Below, one piece after another: positions 1 to 6,394 of a stretch of DNA of 12,571 bases. Below the pieces are notes generated by a model that had not been told where the DNA came from, ran no database searches, and was given only the letters and a program-made list of their open reading frames with translations. Origin of the DNA: JAJTHY01 sp964458795 (lineage in GTDB: Bacteria; Pseudomonadota; Alphaproteobacteria; Rickettsiales; Midichloriaceae). The stretch spans positions 1 to 12,571 of the forward strand of contig CAYWJW010000047.1 of NCBI GenBank assembly GCA_964458795.1, written 5' to 3'. Made by a program: the position numbers and the translations under genes. The number at the start of each line of letters is the position of its first letter. Position 1 is the first letter of the stretch.

Positions 1-577
1 TTTATTTATGGCTGGCGTAAGGATTTGGAAATTTTTAGTAGTTGGGATAACGATTCTTTCCCTATTACCGGCAGTATGGTACTTACTCCATGATTACCAA
101 AAACAACGGGTACTCACCTTCTTAAATCCAGAGGCTGATCCACTTGGCTCCAGTTACAATATAATACAATCAATTATAGCTATTGGTTCTGGCGGATTCT
201 TTGGCAAAGGGTTTTTGGAAGGATCACAAAGCCAATTAAGTTTTTTACCAGAAAAGCAAACAGACTTCATACTCTCGGTTGTTGCTGAAGAATTCGGATT
301 TTTTGGTGTGGCAGTTATTCTAGCATTAACAGTTGGTATAATTTTATCTTGTTATAGAATTGCGTTTGCATCAAATAATCAGTTTTTTAGGCTCATAGTA
401 ATTGGTGTTACAACTTCCTTTGCCTTCCATGCGATAATAAATGCTGGCATGATTGCAGGATTATTGCCTGTAGTAGGAATGCCATATCCATTACTTTCAT
501 ATGGCGGCTCAAATCTCGCTACCTTTCTAGTTGGCTTCGGCTTGATATTAAATCCAAAACTATGTAAACATCATTAA
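1..577 (+). CDS. rodA: Rod shape-determining protein RodA, C-terminal part (5' end outside window)
   Basis: SEDS-family peptidoglycan glycosyltransferase of the inner membrane, which polymerises lipid II with a class B PBP during cell elongation. The frame is open to the left edge, and the codons before the ATG at 8 read Leu-Phe and continue RodA-like sequence, so that ATG is internal and the gene is truncated by the window. Numbering from that Met: a hydrophobic helix at about 5-27, then the large periplasmic loop with DPLGSSYNIIQS (44-55) and IAIGSGG (57-63), typical of RodA rather than FtsW. Next come PEKQTDF (81-87) and AEEFGFFG (93-100). The C-terminal signature GMPYPLLSYGGSN (157-169) precedes the last helix. 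The stop at 575-577 lies 3 nt before the trmB start, so the two genes are probably co-transcribed. FtsW is the only serious alternative, and the DPLG loop argues against it. Confidence 0.93.
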   Translation, partial: LFMAGVRIWKFLVVGITILSLLPAVWYLLHDYQKQRVLTFLNPEADPLGSSYNIIQSIIAIGSGGFFGKGFLEGSQSQLSFLPEKQTDFILSVVAEEFGFFGVAVILALTVGIILSCYRIAFASNNQFFRLIVIGVTTSFAFHAIINAGMIAGLLPVVGMPYPLLSYGGSNLATFLVGFGLILNPKLCKHH

Positions 578-580
578 TTT

Positions 581-1246
581 ATGAAAAATCAACCAATCAA
601 AACCTTTTCAAGGCGTCTCTCTAGAGCTCTAAGAGATGGCCAGACCGAGTTAATGAATGATCTTTTACCAGCGCTTCAGCTTAATATACCATCTGATTTT
701 ATTGAGCTTAAAAAGATTTATACCCAAGTCTGTTTAGAAATAGGATTTGGCAATGGCGATTTCACTGCGCACATTGCTAGCGTTAATCCGGATAATTTAT
801 ATATAGGTGCCGAACCGTTTTTAAATGGCGTAGCCAGCCTGCTAAGAAAGGTGCAGGATAATAGTATACGCAACATCCGTATTTTCCCCGATGATGTACG
901 CATTCTTCTTGCCAGCATTCCTTATGATTACTTAGACAAAATCTTTATTATATGCCCAGATCCATGGCCCAAGAAGAAACACCATAAACGCAGGCTAGTG
1001 CAAGCTCCATTACTTGAGGAATTGGCTAAACACCTTAGGGTGGGGGCTAAAATAGAAATTGTTACTGATCATCTAGATTATGCCACATGGATTTTAGAAG
1101 AGGCATTAAAGTGCAGCACTCTTACAATTAGTTCCAACCGTTTAGAAGATCATAAGCATTTAGGGCAGGATTGGCTCTATACTAAATATCAAAAGCGAGG
1201 TCTGCGTCTTGGCAGCAGCATCTATTATTTTCAACTGATCCGATAA
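581..1246 (+). CDS. trmB: tRNA (guanine-N7-)-methyltransferase TrmB
   Basis: Methylates G46 in the tRNA variable loop using S-adenosylmethionine; a soluble cytoplasmic Rossmann-fold enzyme. The 221-residue length is normal for bacterial TrmB. Visible motifs are the SAM-binding LEIGFGNGD (52-60), AEPF (77-80), DDVR (104-107), the family signature PDPWPKKKHHKRR (126-138) with the presumed catalytic Asp127, and VTDH (161-164). The ATG follows the rodA stop by 3 nt with no clear Shine-Dalgarno of its own, so translation is probably coupled to rodA. At the 3' end it converges on a minus-strand hypothetical gene, with only 5 nt between the stop codons, so any terminator must lie inside the opposing gene. 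Confidence 0.96.
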   Translation: MKNQPIKTFSRRLSRALRDGQTELMNDLLPALQLNIPSDFIELKKIYTQVCLEIGFGNGDFTAHIASVNPDNLYIGAEPFLNGVASLLRKVQDNSIRNIRIFPDDVRILLASIPYDYLDKIFIICPDPWPKKKHHKRRLVQAPLLEELAKHLRVGAKIEIVTDHLDYATWILEEALKCSTLTISSNRLEDHKHLGQDWLYTKYQKRGLRLGSSIYYFQLIR

Positions 1247-1251
1247 AATGG

Positions 1252-1590
1252 CTAGTGCCCGCCCTTACCTGGCGATATCATGCTAGGTAGCTTCGCGCTT
1301 GAGGCAATGAAGCCGTGCGGAAGTTGTAGTTGCGGCCCTAACAAACCCAAAGCTGAAGGACTGACCTGAGAGGCAAACCCTTTAGTAGCCTCTAATAAGC
1401 TTACAAATGATTTGAATGCCGGCTGAATTTTACGCTGCATGTTCTCAGGTGATGGCGGCCTTAGTTCACTTAAAAACCCATTGATGTCCATAAACGATGA
1501 ACCGCTAGCTGCTCCTGTTTCTAAGCCACCACCTCCGCCTTGGTTCATCATATTAATTCTGAACTGCTGTAGTGCCATATCTTCGGCCAT
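1252..1590 (-). CDS. Hypothetical Gly-rich 112-residue protein
   Basis: I do not recognise a family. The product is 112 residues: an N-terminal segment rich in Met and Gln, a run of five glycines (18-22), a Ser/Gly/Ala stretch, a segment with Pro-Pro-Ser-Pro (45-48) and a mildly amphipathic centre (about 50-75), ending in Pro/Gly-Lys-Gly-Gly-His. There is no signal peptide or membrane helix. That it is real is supported by a good Shine-Dalgarno, AGGTGAG, a few bases before the ATG, and by a TATAAT -10 box at 1626-1621 that would give a short leader. The + frame overlapping it at 1439-1660 lacks comparable start signals. It stands alone, converging on trmB, and its G+C is visibly higher than the neighbouring intergenic DNA. 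A small secreted or scaffold-like protein is possible but unsupported. Confidence 0.6.
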   Translation of the reverse strand: MAEDMALQQFRINMMNQGGGGGLETGAASGSSFMDINGFLSELRPPSPENMQRKIQPAFKSFVSLLEATKGFASQVSPSALGLLGPQLQLPHGFIASSAKLPSMISPGKGGH

Positions 1591-1620
1591 GAACTCACCT
1601 ATATTCTTTCTTTACTCCCT

Positions 1621-1626
1621 ATTATA
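1621..1626 (-). promoter_or_regulatory. -10 box for the Gly-rich hypothetical gene
   Basis: The minus strand reads TATAAT here, 30 nt before the ATG at 1590. No good -35 is seen 16-18 nt further upstream, only A/T-rich sequence. A 6-bp inverted repeat, GCGCAA/TTGCGC, spans roughly 1627-1672, with its proximal arm next to the -10 box, and could be an operator. Confidence 0.4.
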
Positions 1627-1715
1627 TTGCGCAATAGCTTTAGAAAATAGAAATTTTTAAATATTTTTGCGCTATGGACTCTATATACCAAGACATATAC
1701 AGGAGCATGAAATGT

Positions 1716-1841
1716 TTAGGCTCCCTCAACTACCAGCATCAGCTGCTCTCCTACTAGTATTCCCGAATTAATATCCTCTACAGGCGGGATGATTATCTTC
1801 ACTAGGTTTTTTACACACCTACCTGATCTTATATTTATCAT
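1716..1841 (-). CDS. Possible 41-residue ORF or gene remnant
   Basis: An open frame runs from ATG (1841-1839) to TAA (1718-1716). The C-terminal half reads as credible protein, with alternating hydrophobic residues, a Pro-Pro, NSGILVGEQL and a final VVEGA, and uses G-ending codons. CAGGG lies 4 nt before the ATG. The start sits in the block conserved downstream of both symporters, but after the second symporter the same ATG meets a stop after seven codons, so the frame is not part of the duplicated unit. The SG.LVG pattern faintly recalls phage DUF2190 decoration proteins; that is only an impression. It may be a small gene, the tail of a decayed one, or chance. Confidence 0.2.
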   Translation of the reverse strand: MINIRSGRCVKNLVKIIIPPVEDINSGILVGEQLMLVVEGA

Positions 1842-1887
1842 TATACCCTGCCATTTTTACCAATGGAAGTCCCTGAATGAAATATTT
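1837..1887 (-). repeat. Symporter 3' block, copy 1
   Basis: This directly follows the stop codon of the first symporter. Read on the minus strand it has an A/T palindrome-like AAATATTTCAT, then AGGGACTTCCATTGG, then a small hairpin CCATT/AATGG, then TATAATGAT. It matches 3465-3514 at all but a few positions, and its core matches 11914-11945. It may be part of the duplicated unit, a 3'-UTR processing or protein-binding element, or a weak terminator; there is no U-tract. Confidence 0.6.
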
Positions 1888-3315
1888 TTATGCTTCACTA
1901 AGCTGCGTTGAGAGGTCACTTCTAATTTGTTGTTTGGCGAGTTTCTGTAAATGGTGCGCCCCGAACAACCCCATGGCACTACCGATCGCACCAAATAACA
2001 TACTTGTTGTTGCGAATTCGCCAGTCAAATATTCCCCCAACAATGCTCCACCAATCCCTAAGACATTTGAGGCTAGGAAAGATTTATAATTTGATTGGAA
2101 CCCTAAAAATCCAGCCACAAGAGGAATAAGAATTACTGGCATCCAAAAGTTGCTTGCCAGCCATGAAAGCGCCATTAGACTTGTACCAGTTAAAGCTAGG
2201 CTTACAGAAGCTATGGCAATAAGCAATACAGAGATTCTTGCTATAAAAAGCTCTTGCTTATCTGTAAGCTTAGGGAAAAGAGTTTTGGCAATATCATGTG
2301 CGCACAAAACACTAGTAGTATTTAGCCACGAATCTGCAGTAGACATAATAGCTGCGAGTATTCCGGTAATTAAAAGTCCTGTAATCCCCATAGGCAGATA
2401 GTTGCCAACCAGGTAGAAAAAAGCCATGTTAGGATTCATATCTGGCGCCTTAACCTTTGCGATGAATCCAAAAAGGCAGATGACCAAAGTAAGCGGTACC
2501 GAAGTATAAGCTATAACCTTAAGGGCTTTACTGAGTTGAGCACTATCATTGGCCATTAGAAACCTTTGGATAAAAGTACCAGATGATACAGGTATTATAC
2601 TATAGAACAACATGCCGGCAAGCAGTAGAATATTAGCTTGAGTTAAATCCACAGAAAGATGAGTATTAGGAAGATGCTTAATCAATCCATCATATCCTCC
2701 AATGTCGTGAAAGGCTATGACACAAGCGACAGGAATCGCTACTAGCAATATAAGTCCTTGAAAGGTATCAGTGAGAGCTACGGCCCTAATGCCTCCAAAA
2801 ACTGAATAAGCTACTAGTACACCAAAGCCCAATAGCACTCCTAATTCATGCGAAATCCCAAAAAAATAATTAAATAGGTAGCCTGTCGCGGCTATCTGTG
2901 CAGCAACAACGCCTATAGAGAGGAATACTGAGAATATATTAGTTACCCATTTTCCCGCTTTACCGTATAGCACTCCCATTATATCACTCACAGACATACA
3001 ACCAGCCTTTTTAAATATGGCGATATTTTTGGCATATACCTTAGCAGTAATGAGCCAAAAAATTGGCTCCACTAAAATTCCGACCGCAAATATTAGACCC
3101 ATAGAGTGAATTTTTTCGACAACTCCAACAGTAGATTCTGCGCCAATATAGGTAGCAAATATCGTAAATGCTAAAACCGCCGTGGATATGTATCCGCTTC
3201 CTAGCGTGTATTCTCTGATTGTTTTGATCGATCCCATCTTATAAAGTCCGATCACTAAACAAATGACCAGATAACTTGCTATAATAATTGCATCCACTAC
3301 ATGTAAGTTTTGCAT
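1888..3315 (-). CDS. Sodium:solute symporter (SSS/SLC5 family), paralogue A
   Basis: Inner-membrane importer of the SSS family (TC 2.A.21), coupling Na+ to uptake of an unknown solute. It is a 475-residue polytopic protein with about 13 hydrophobic helices. Landmarks are REYTLGSGYIS (34-44), FATYIGAESTVG (53-64) in the broken first core helix, GGIRAVALTDTFQG (174-187), SGTFIQRFLMANDS (245-258) and GILAAIMSTADSWLNTTS (318-335), whose Ser/Thr fit the family's Na2 sodium site. I start it at the ATG at 3315 rather than the GTG at 3324. The GTG is inside the Shine-Dalgarno GAGGTG that lies 6 nt before this ATG, and the ATG gives exact length agreement with the neighbouring paralogue. By hand count the two proteins are about 75% identical with no gaps. 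Substrate cannot be read from sequence; proline, pantothenate and sugar transporters all share this fold. Confidence 0.92.
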   Translation of the reverse strand: MQNLHVVDAIIIASYLVICLVIGLYKMGSIKTIREYTLGSGYISTAVLAFTIFATYIGAESTVGVVEKIHSMGLIFAVGILVEPIFWLITAKVYAKNIAIFKKAGCMSVSDIMGVLYGKAGKWVTNIFSVFLSIGVVAAQIAATGYLFNYFFGISHELGVLLGFGVLVAYSVFGGIRAVALTDTFQGLILLVAIPVACVIAFHDIGGYDGLIKHLPNTHLSVDLTQANILLLAGMLFYSIIPVSSGTFIQRFLMANDSAQLSKALKVIAYTSVPLTLVICLFGFIAKVKAPDMNPNMAFFYLVGNYLPMGITGLLITGILAAIMSTADSWLNTTSVLCAHDIAKTLFPKLTDKQELFIARISVLLIAIASVSLALTGTSLMALSWLASNFWMPVILIPLVAGFLGFQSNYKSFLASNVLGIGGALLGEYLTGEFATTSMLFGAIGSAMGLFGAHHLQKLAKQQIRSDLSTQLSEA

Positions 3316-3333
3316 TGCAATCACCTCAAAATA

Positions 3334-3397
3334 CTTATCGCTCGGTATTTTAAACGATTTTGAAATATTCTAGCAACTATTATTTTGTTAAGATTTT
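3334..3397 (-). promoter_or_regulatory. Duplicated promoter block of symporter A
   Basis: A 64-nt block identical at 60 positions to 4963-5026 upstream of symporter B. On the minus strand, -35 TTGCTA (3376-3371), 18-nt spacer, -10 TAAAAT (3352-3347), leader about 25 nt. The spacer holds an imperfect dyad, ATTTYRAAATCGTTTAAAAT, a candidate operator. Conservation above that of the coding region suggests selection on regulation or a recent conversion. Confidence 0.65.
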
Positions 3398-3426
3398 GGG
3401 ATTCCTAAATAAATATAGATAGCAAT

Positions 3427-3435
3427 ACCTCCTTA
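3427..3435 (-). promoter_or_regulatory. Orphan perfect Shine-Dalgarno between the symporters
   Basis: The minus strand reads TAAGGAGGT, fully complementary to the 16S rRNA 3' end, but no gene starts behind it. The only near start is a TTG, too close, opening six codons before TAG. It lies upstream of the symporter A promoter, so it would be transcribed only by read-through from symporter B. It may be a relic of a lost gene. Confidence 0.3.
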
Positions 3436-3464
3436 TTGAAGAATATTAGTAAAGAGATATAGAT

Positions 3465-3514
3465 ATCATTATACCATGCCATTTTACCCATGGAAGTCCC
3501 TGAATGAAATATTT
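3465..3514 (-). repeat. Symporter 3' block, copy 2
   Basis: The equivalent of 1837-1887 after the stop codon of the second symporter, with the same AAATATTTCATTCAGGGACT core, CCATGGG in place of CCATTGG, a one-base shorter A-run, and a conserved TATAATGATA tail. Its good preservation outside the reading frame shows that the duplicated unit extends at least 50 nt past the gene. Confidence 0.6.
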
Positions 3515-4942
3515 TTATACTTCACTAAGCTGAGTTGAAAAGCCACTTCTAATGTGTTGTTTGGCGAGTTTCTGCAAATAGTGTGCCCCGAACAACCCCA
3601 TGGTACAGCCAATCGAACCAAAAAGCAGGCTTACTGTGGCAAACTCACCTTTGATATATCTACCTAACAACACCCCCATAATCGCCAAAGTAGTTGAAGC
3701 TAAAAATGATTTATAGTTAGTGTGAAACCGAAAAAATCCTGCTGCAAGCGGTATGAGAATAATTGGTATCCAAAAGTTACAGGACATCCACCATAAGGCC
3801 ATTATGCTAGAGCCAGTTAGCGCTAAGGTTACAGATAATGCCGCTATTATAAGCACAGAAATTCTTGCTATAATGAGTTCCTGCTTGTCGGTAATATTTG
3901 GGAAAAGTCCCTTAGCTATATCGTGTGCGCACAAAACACTAGTTGTATTAAGCCAAGAATCCGCAGTAGACATGATTGCCGCAAGTATTCCCGTAATTAA
4001 AAACCCGGTTATACCTATTGGCAGATAGTTTCCTATCATATAGAAAAATGCTGAATTAGAATCCATCTCTGGAGCCTTTGCTTTTACTATGAAACCAATA
4101 AGACATATAATCATAGCAAATGGTAAAGACACAAGAGCATTAATCTTCAAGGCTTTGTTTAACTGAGTGCTGTCATTAGCCATTAGAAATCTTTGGATAA
4201 AGGTACCGGCTGATACTGGTATTATACTGAAAAAAACCATGCTAAGGAGAAAAAGTATATTATCATGAGAGAAATCTATAGAAAGATGCGCTTCCGGAAG
4301 TTTACTAACAATTCCGTCGTATCCTCCTACTTCATGAAAAGCTATAGCACATGCCACTGGAATTGCGACCAATAATATCAGTCCTTGGAAAGTGTCAGTA
4401 AGTGCCACTGCTCTTATTCCACCAAAGAGAGAATATGCTACCAGCACACCGAAACCTAAAAACACTCCTAATGCCTGTGAAATACCTAAAAAATAGTTAA
4501 ACAGATAACCTATTGCAGCTATCTGTGCTGCAACGGCACCAACAGACATAACTATTGAAGATACATTGGTTATCCACTTTCCTGATTTTCCATATAATAG
4601 TTCCATTATATCACTAACAGACATACACCCAGCCTTCTTGAATATCGTAATATTCTTAGCATATACGCGAGCTGTAGTTATCCAAAAAAGCGGCTCAGCT
4701 AAAACGCCTATGGTGAATATTAAACCCAGAGAGTGAATTTTTTCAACAGAACCAACGGTGGGTCTTGCACCAATATAGGTCGCAAATATGGTAAACATCA
4801 ACACGGATGTGGATATGTAGCCACTCCCTAATGTGTATTCCCTAATAGTTTTTATTGATCCCATCTTATAAAACCCGATTACCAGGCATAACACCAGATA
4901 AAGGCCGATAACTACTACATCCACTACATGTAAGTTTTGCAT
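3515..4942 (-). CDS. Sodium:solute symporter (SSS/SLC5 family), paralogue B
   Basis: Same family and 475-residue length as the adjacent paralogue A, aligning without gaps over the whole protein. Conserved landmarks are REYTLGSGYIS (34-44), GGIRAVALTDTFQG (174-187), GTFIQRFLMANDS (246-258) and AAIMSTADSW (321-330). Differences cluster in the loops at 211-235 and 268-278 and near 384-388. The most striking change is in the first core helix, where paralogue A has Ala-Glu-Ser (59-61) and this one Ala-Arg-Pro, a charge reversal close to where the family binds substrate and sodium. It starts at the ATG at 4942, preceded by only a weak GGATAGG-type ribosome site, poorer than that of paralogue A. It has its own promoter just after smpB, so it may be transcribed both separately and by read-through from kdsA-smpB. 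Substrate unknown. Confidence 0.92.
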   Translation of the reverse strand: MQNLHVVDVVVIGLYLVLCLVIGFYKMGSIKTIREYTLGSGYISTSVLMFTIFATYIGARPTVGSVEKIHSLGLIFTIGVLAEPLFWITTARVYAKNITIFKKAGCMSVSDIMELLYGKSGKWITNVSSIVMSVGAVAAQIAAIGYLFNYFLGISQALGVFLGFGVLVAYSLFGGIRAVALTDTFQGLILLVAIPVACAIAFHEVGGYDGIVSKLPEAHLSIDFSHDNILFLLSMVFFSIIPVSAGTFIQRFLMANDSTQLNKALKINALVSLPFAMIICLIGFIVKAKAPEMDSNSAFFYMIGNYLPIGITGFLITGILAAIMSTADSWLNTTSVLCAHDIAKGLFPNITDKQELIIARISVLIIAALSVTLALTGSSIMALWWMSCNFWIPIILIPLAAGFFRFHTNYKSFLASTTLAIMGVLLGRYIKGEFATVSLLFGSIGCTMGLFGAHYLQKLAKQHIRSGFSTQLSEV

Positions 4943-4962
4943 TCTGCCTATCCAAATAATTG

Positions 4963-5026
4963 CTTATCGTTCGGTATTTTAAACGATTTCAAAATATTCT
5001 GGCAACTATTATTTTGTTAAGATTTT
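4963..5026 (-). promoter_or_regulatory. Duplicated promoter block of symporter B
   Basis: On the minus strand, -35 TTGCCA (5005-5000), 18-nt spacer, -10 TAAAAT (4981-4976), in a 64-nt block differing from the paralogue A block at four positions. The two changes in the spacer (TG to CA on the + strand) leave the dyad ATTTTAAACGATTTCAAAAT recognisable. The block begins exactly at the last base of the smpB stop codon. Confidence 0.65.
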
Positions 5027-5496
5027 TATTCTCCCTTCAAAATCCTGGCTTTTTGGCGGTTCCAATCAGCTTGCTTGATTGATTCGCGCTTATCGTATTC
5101 TTTTTTGCCACGCACTACCGCAATCTCCGCTTTGGCTATATTTTTATGGTTAAAGTATATGGAGAGGGGCACTATGGTAACACCTTTTATCTTAAGCATA
5201 CCTATTAGCTTCTTTATTTGCTTCTTGTGTAACAGCAGTTTGCGAGTACGTCTTGGAAAATGGTTGAAGGAATTCGCCTTATTATATTCTGGAATGTAGG
5301 AATTTATGAGCACTAGTTCACCTTTCTCGTGATCGACATAGGCATCATTTATGTTAACGTCATGGCCACGCAGGGATTTTGCTTCACTTCCCACCAATAC
5401 AATGCCAGCTTCAAACACTTCATCAATAAAATATTCATGCTTTGCTTTGCGGTTATGAACGACAACTTTTTTATAATCTGTAGCCTTACGAGTCAT
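5026..5496 (-). CDS. smpB: SsrA-binding protein SmpB
   Basis: Binds tmRNA and brings it to stalled ribosomes for trans-translation. The 156 residues (from the ATG at 5496) compare with about 160 in E. coli. Visible signatures are HNRKAKHEYFI (14-24), EAGIVLVGSEAKSLR (29-43), the RNA-contacting HFPRRTRKLLLHK (79-91), KGVTIVPLSIYF (104-115) and the basic tail GKKEYDKRESIK (130-141) followed by DWNRQ, which mimics mRNA in the decoding channel. A GTG at 5499 is also in frame, but the ATG sits 7 nt after AAAAAGG and makes a TGATG junction with the kdsA stop, so I prefer it. Co-transcription and translational coupling with kdsA are likely. The partner tmRNA gene is not in the window. Confidence 0.96.
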   Translation of the reverse strand: MTRKATDYKKVVVHNRKAKHEYFIDEVFEAGIVLVGSEAKSLRGHDVNINDAYVDHEKGELVLINSYIPEYNKANSFNHFPRRTRKLLLHKKQIKKLIGMLKIKGVTIVPLSIYFNHKNIAKAEIAVVRGKKEYDKRESIKQADWNRQKARILKGE

Positions 5497-6326
5497 CACA
5501 TAACCTTTTTAGCAAGCCTATCAAATTCTAAAATAGACTTCAAAAACTCTTCAAGTCCTAAAAACGGCAGCATACATGGTCCATCGCTTGGAGCATTATC
5601 CGGGTCTGGATGCGTTTCTATATAGAGTACAGCTACTCCAATAGCAGTAGCAGCGGTCGCAACCGTGCGCACAAATCTCCTTTCTCCACCGCTGGCACCA
5701 CCCAAGCCCCCAGGTTCTTGCACCGAGTGTGTTGCATCAAATACTACTGGATACCCAGTATCTTTCATCACTTCAAGCCCACGCATATCGTTTATTAGCC
5801 TATTATAACCAAATGTCACCCCGCGTTCAGTAAGCATGATGTTGTGGTTACCTGTAGATGCGATTTTATCAGCAACATTTTTCATATCCCAAGGTGCAAG
5901 GAACTGCCCTTTCTTTACATTTATAACTTTACCAGTATTACCCGCGGCAAGCAAAAGGTCAGTCTGCCTACACAGGAATGCAGGAATTTGTAGGACATCA
6001 ACAGTCTTACTAACTTCAGCAACTTGCGCCTCTGTGTGCACATCTGTAAGCACAGGACAGCCAAATTTATCTTTGATTTCTTCAAACACTGGCATAGCGT
6101 CAGACAGTCCAATCCCGCGCTTTCCAGCCAATGATGAACGATTGGCTTTGTCAAACGAGGTCTTATAAATTAAATTCACACCCAATTTCTTGGTGATACC
6201 TATAATATATTCAGCGCACTCAAGAGCATGTGCGCGTGATTCCATCTGACATGGACCAGCGATTAAGGTTAGTGGCAAATGGTTGCCGACTTCTATATTG
6301 CCTATTTTGATTGTACGTGCGTTCAT
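5496..6326 (-). CDS. kdsA: 3-deoxy-8-phosphooctulonate (Kdo-8-P) synthase KdsA, metal-dependent type
   Basis: Condenses phosphoenolpyruvate with arabinose-5-phosphate to Kdo-8-phosphate in the cytoplasm, the first committed step to the Kdo of LPS inner core; it therefore implies an LPS-bearing organism. The 276-residue TIM barrel shows LIAGPCQMES (21-30), YKTSFDKANRSS (54-65), LTDVHTE (93-99), QIPAFLCRQTDLL (113-125), NVKKGQFLAPWDM (136-148), FDATHSVQ (196-203) and ETHPDPDNAPSDGP (237-250). Cys26, His200, Glu237 and Asp248 correspond, at a constant offset of 15, to the metal ligands Cys11, His185, Glu222 and Asp233 of the Aquifex enzyme; E. coli KdsA has Asn at the Cys position. There is no clear Shine-Dalgarno before the ATG at 6326. 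A TATAAT lies upstream on the minus strand. Confidence 0.96.
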   Translation of the reverse strand: MNARTIKIGNIEVGNHLPLTLIAGPCQMESRAHALECAEYIIGITKKLGVNLIYKTSFDKANRSSLAGKRGIGLSDAMPVFEEIKDKFGCPVLTDVHTEAQVAEVSKTVDVLQIPAFLCRQTDLLLAAGNTGKVINVKKGQFLAPWDMKNVADKIASTGNHNIMLTERGVTFGYNRLINDMRGLEVMKDTGYPVVFDATHSVQEPGGLGGASGGERRFVRTVATAATAIGVAVLYIETHPDPDNAPSDGPCMLPFLGLEEFLKSILEFDRLAKKVM

Positions 6327-6394
6327 ATTTTTAATTGAATTTTATTAACGTTTGCGATTATAACCCTATTAACACAATAAATAAATAAGTTCTT
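6327..6394. promoter_or_regulatory. Divergent promoter region, kdsA / folC
   Basis: This 68-nt gap serves both directions. For kdsA the minus strand has TATAAT (6362-6357), about 24 nt of leader and a weak -35. TATTAAC occurs twice in direct orientation (6343-6349 and 6367-6373), flanking this -10 box, a possible regulator site. For folC no convincing -10/-35 pair was found, and neither gene has a clear ribosome binding site. Confidence 0.45.

Larger units (their letters stand above)
1591..1887. other. 297-nt intergenic region between hypothetical gene and first symporter
   Basis: From right to left (direction of the flanking minus-strand genes) it contains the conserved symporter 3' block (1837-1887), a possible 41-codon ORF (1716-1841) and an A/T-rich promoter zone for the hypothetical gene (about 1620-1675). 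No tRNA, no strong terminator with a U-tract and no insertion sequence ends were seen. Confidence 0.6.

Noticed and set aside
1439..1660. Plus-strand frame overlapping the Gly-rich gene
   Set aside because: It is the shadow of the minus-strand gene, which has the better ribosome site and -10 box.
1684..1694. GTCTTGGTATA (minus strand) shared with the 13-bp repeat near 11771-11783
   Set aside because: An 11-base match is expected many times by chance in a window of this size, and no surrounding similarity extends it.
3322..3324. GTG as the start of symporter A (478 residues)
   Set aside because: The GTG is part of the Shine-Dalgarno GAGGTG for the ATG 9 nt further on, and the paralogue begins at that ATG.
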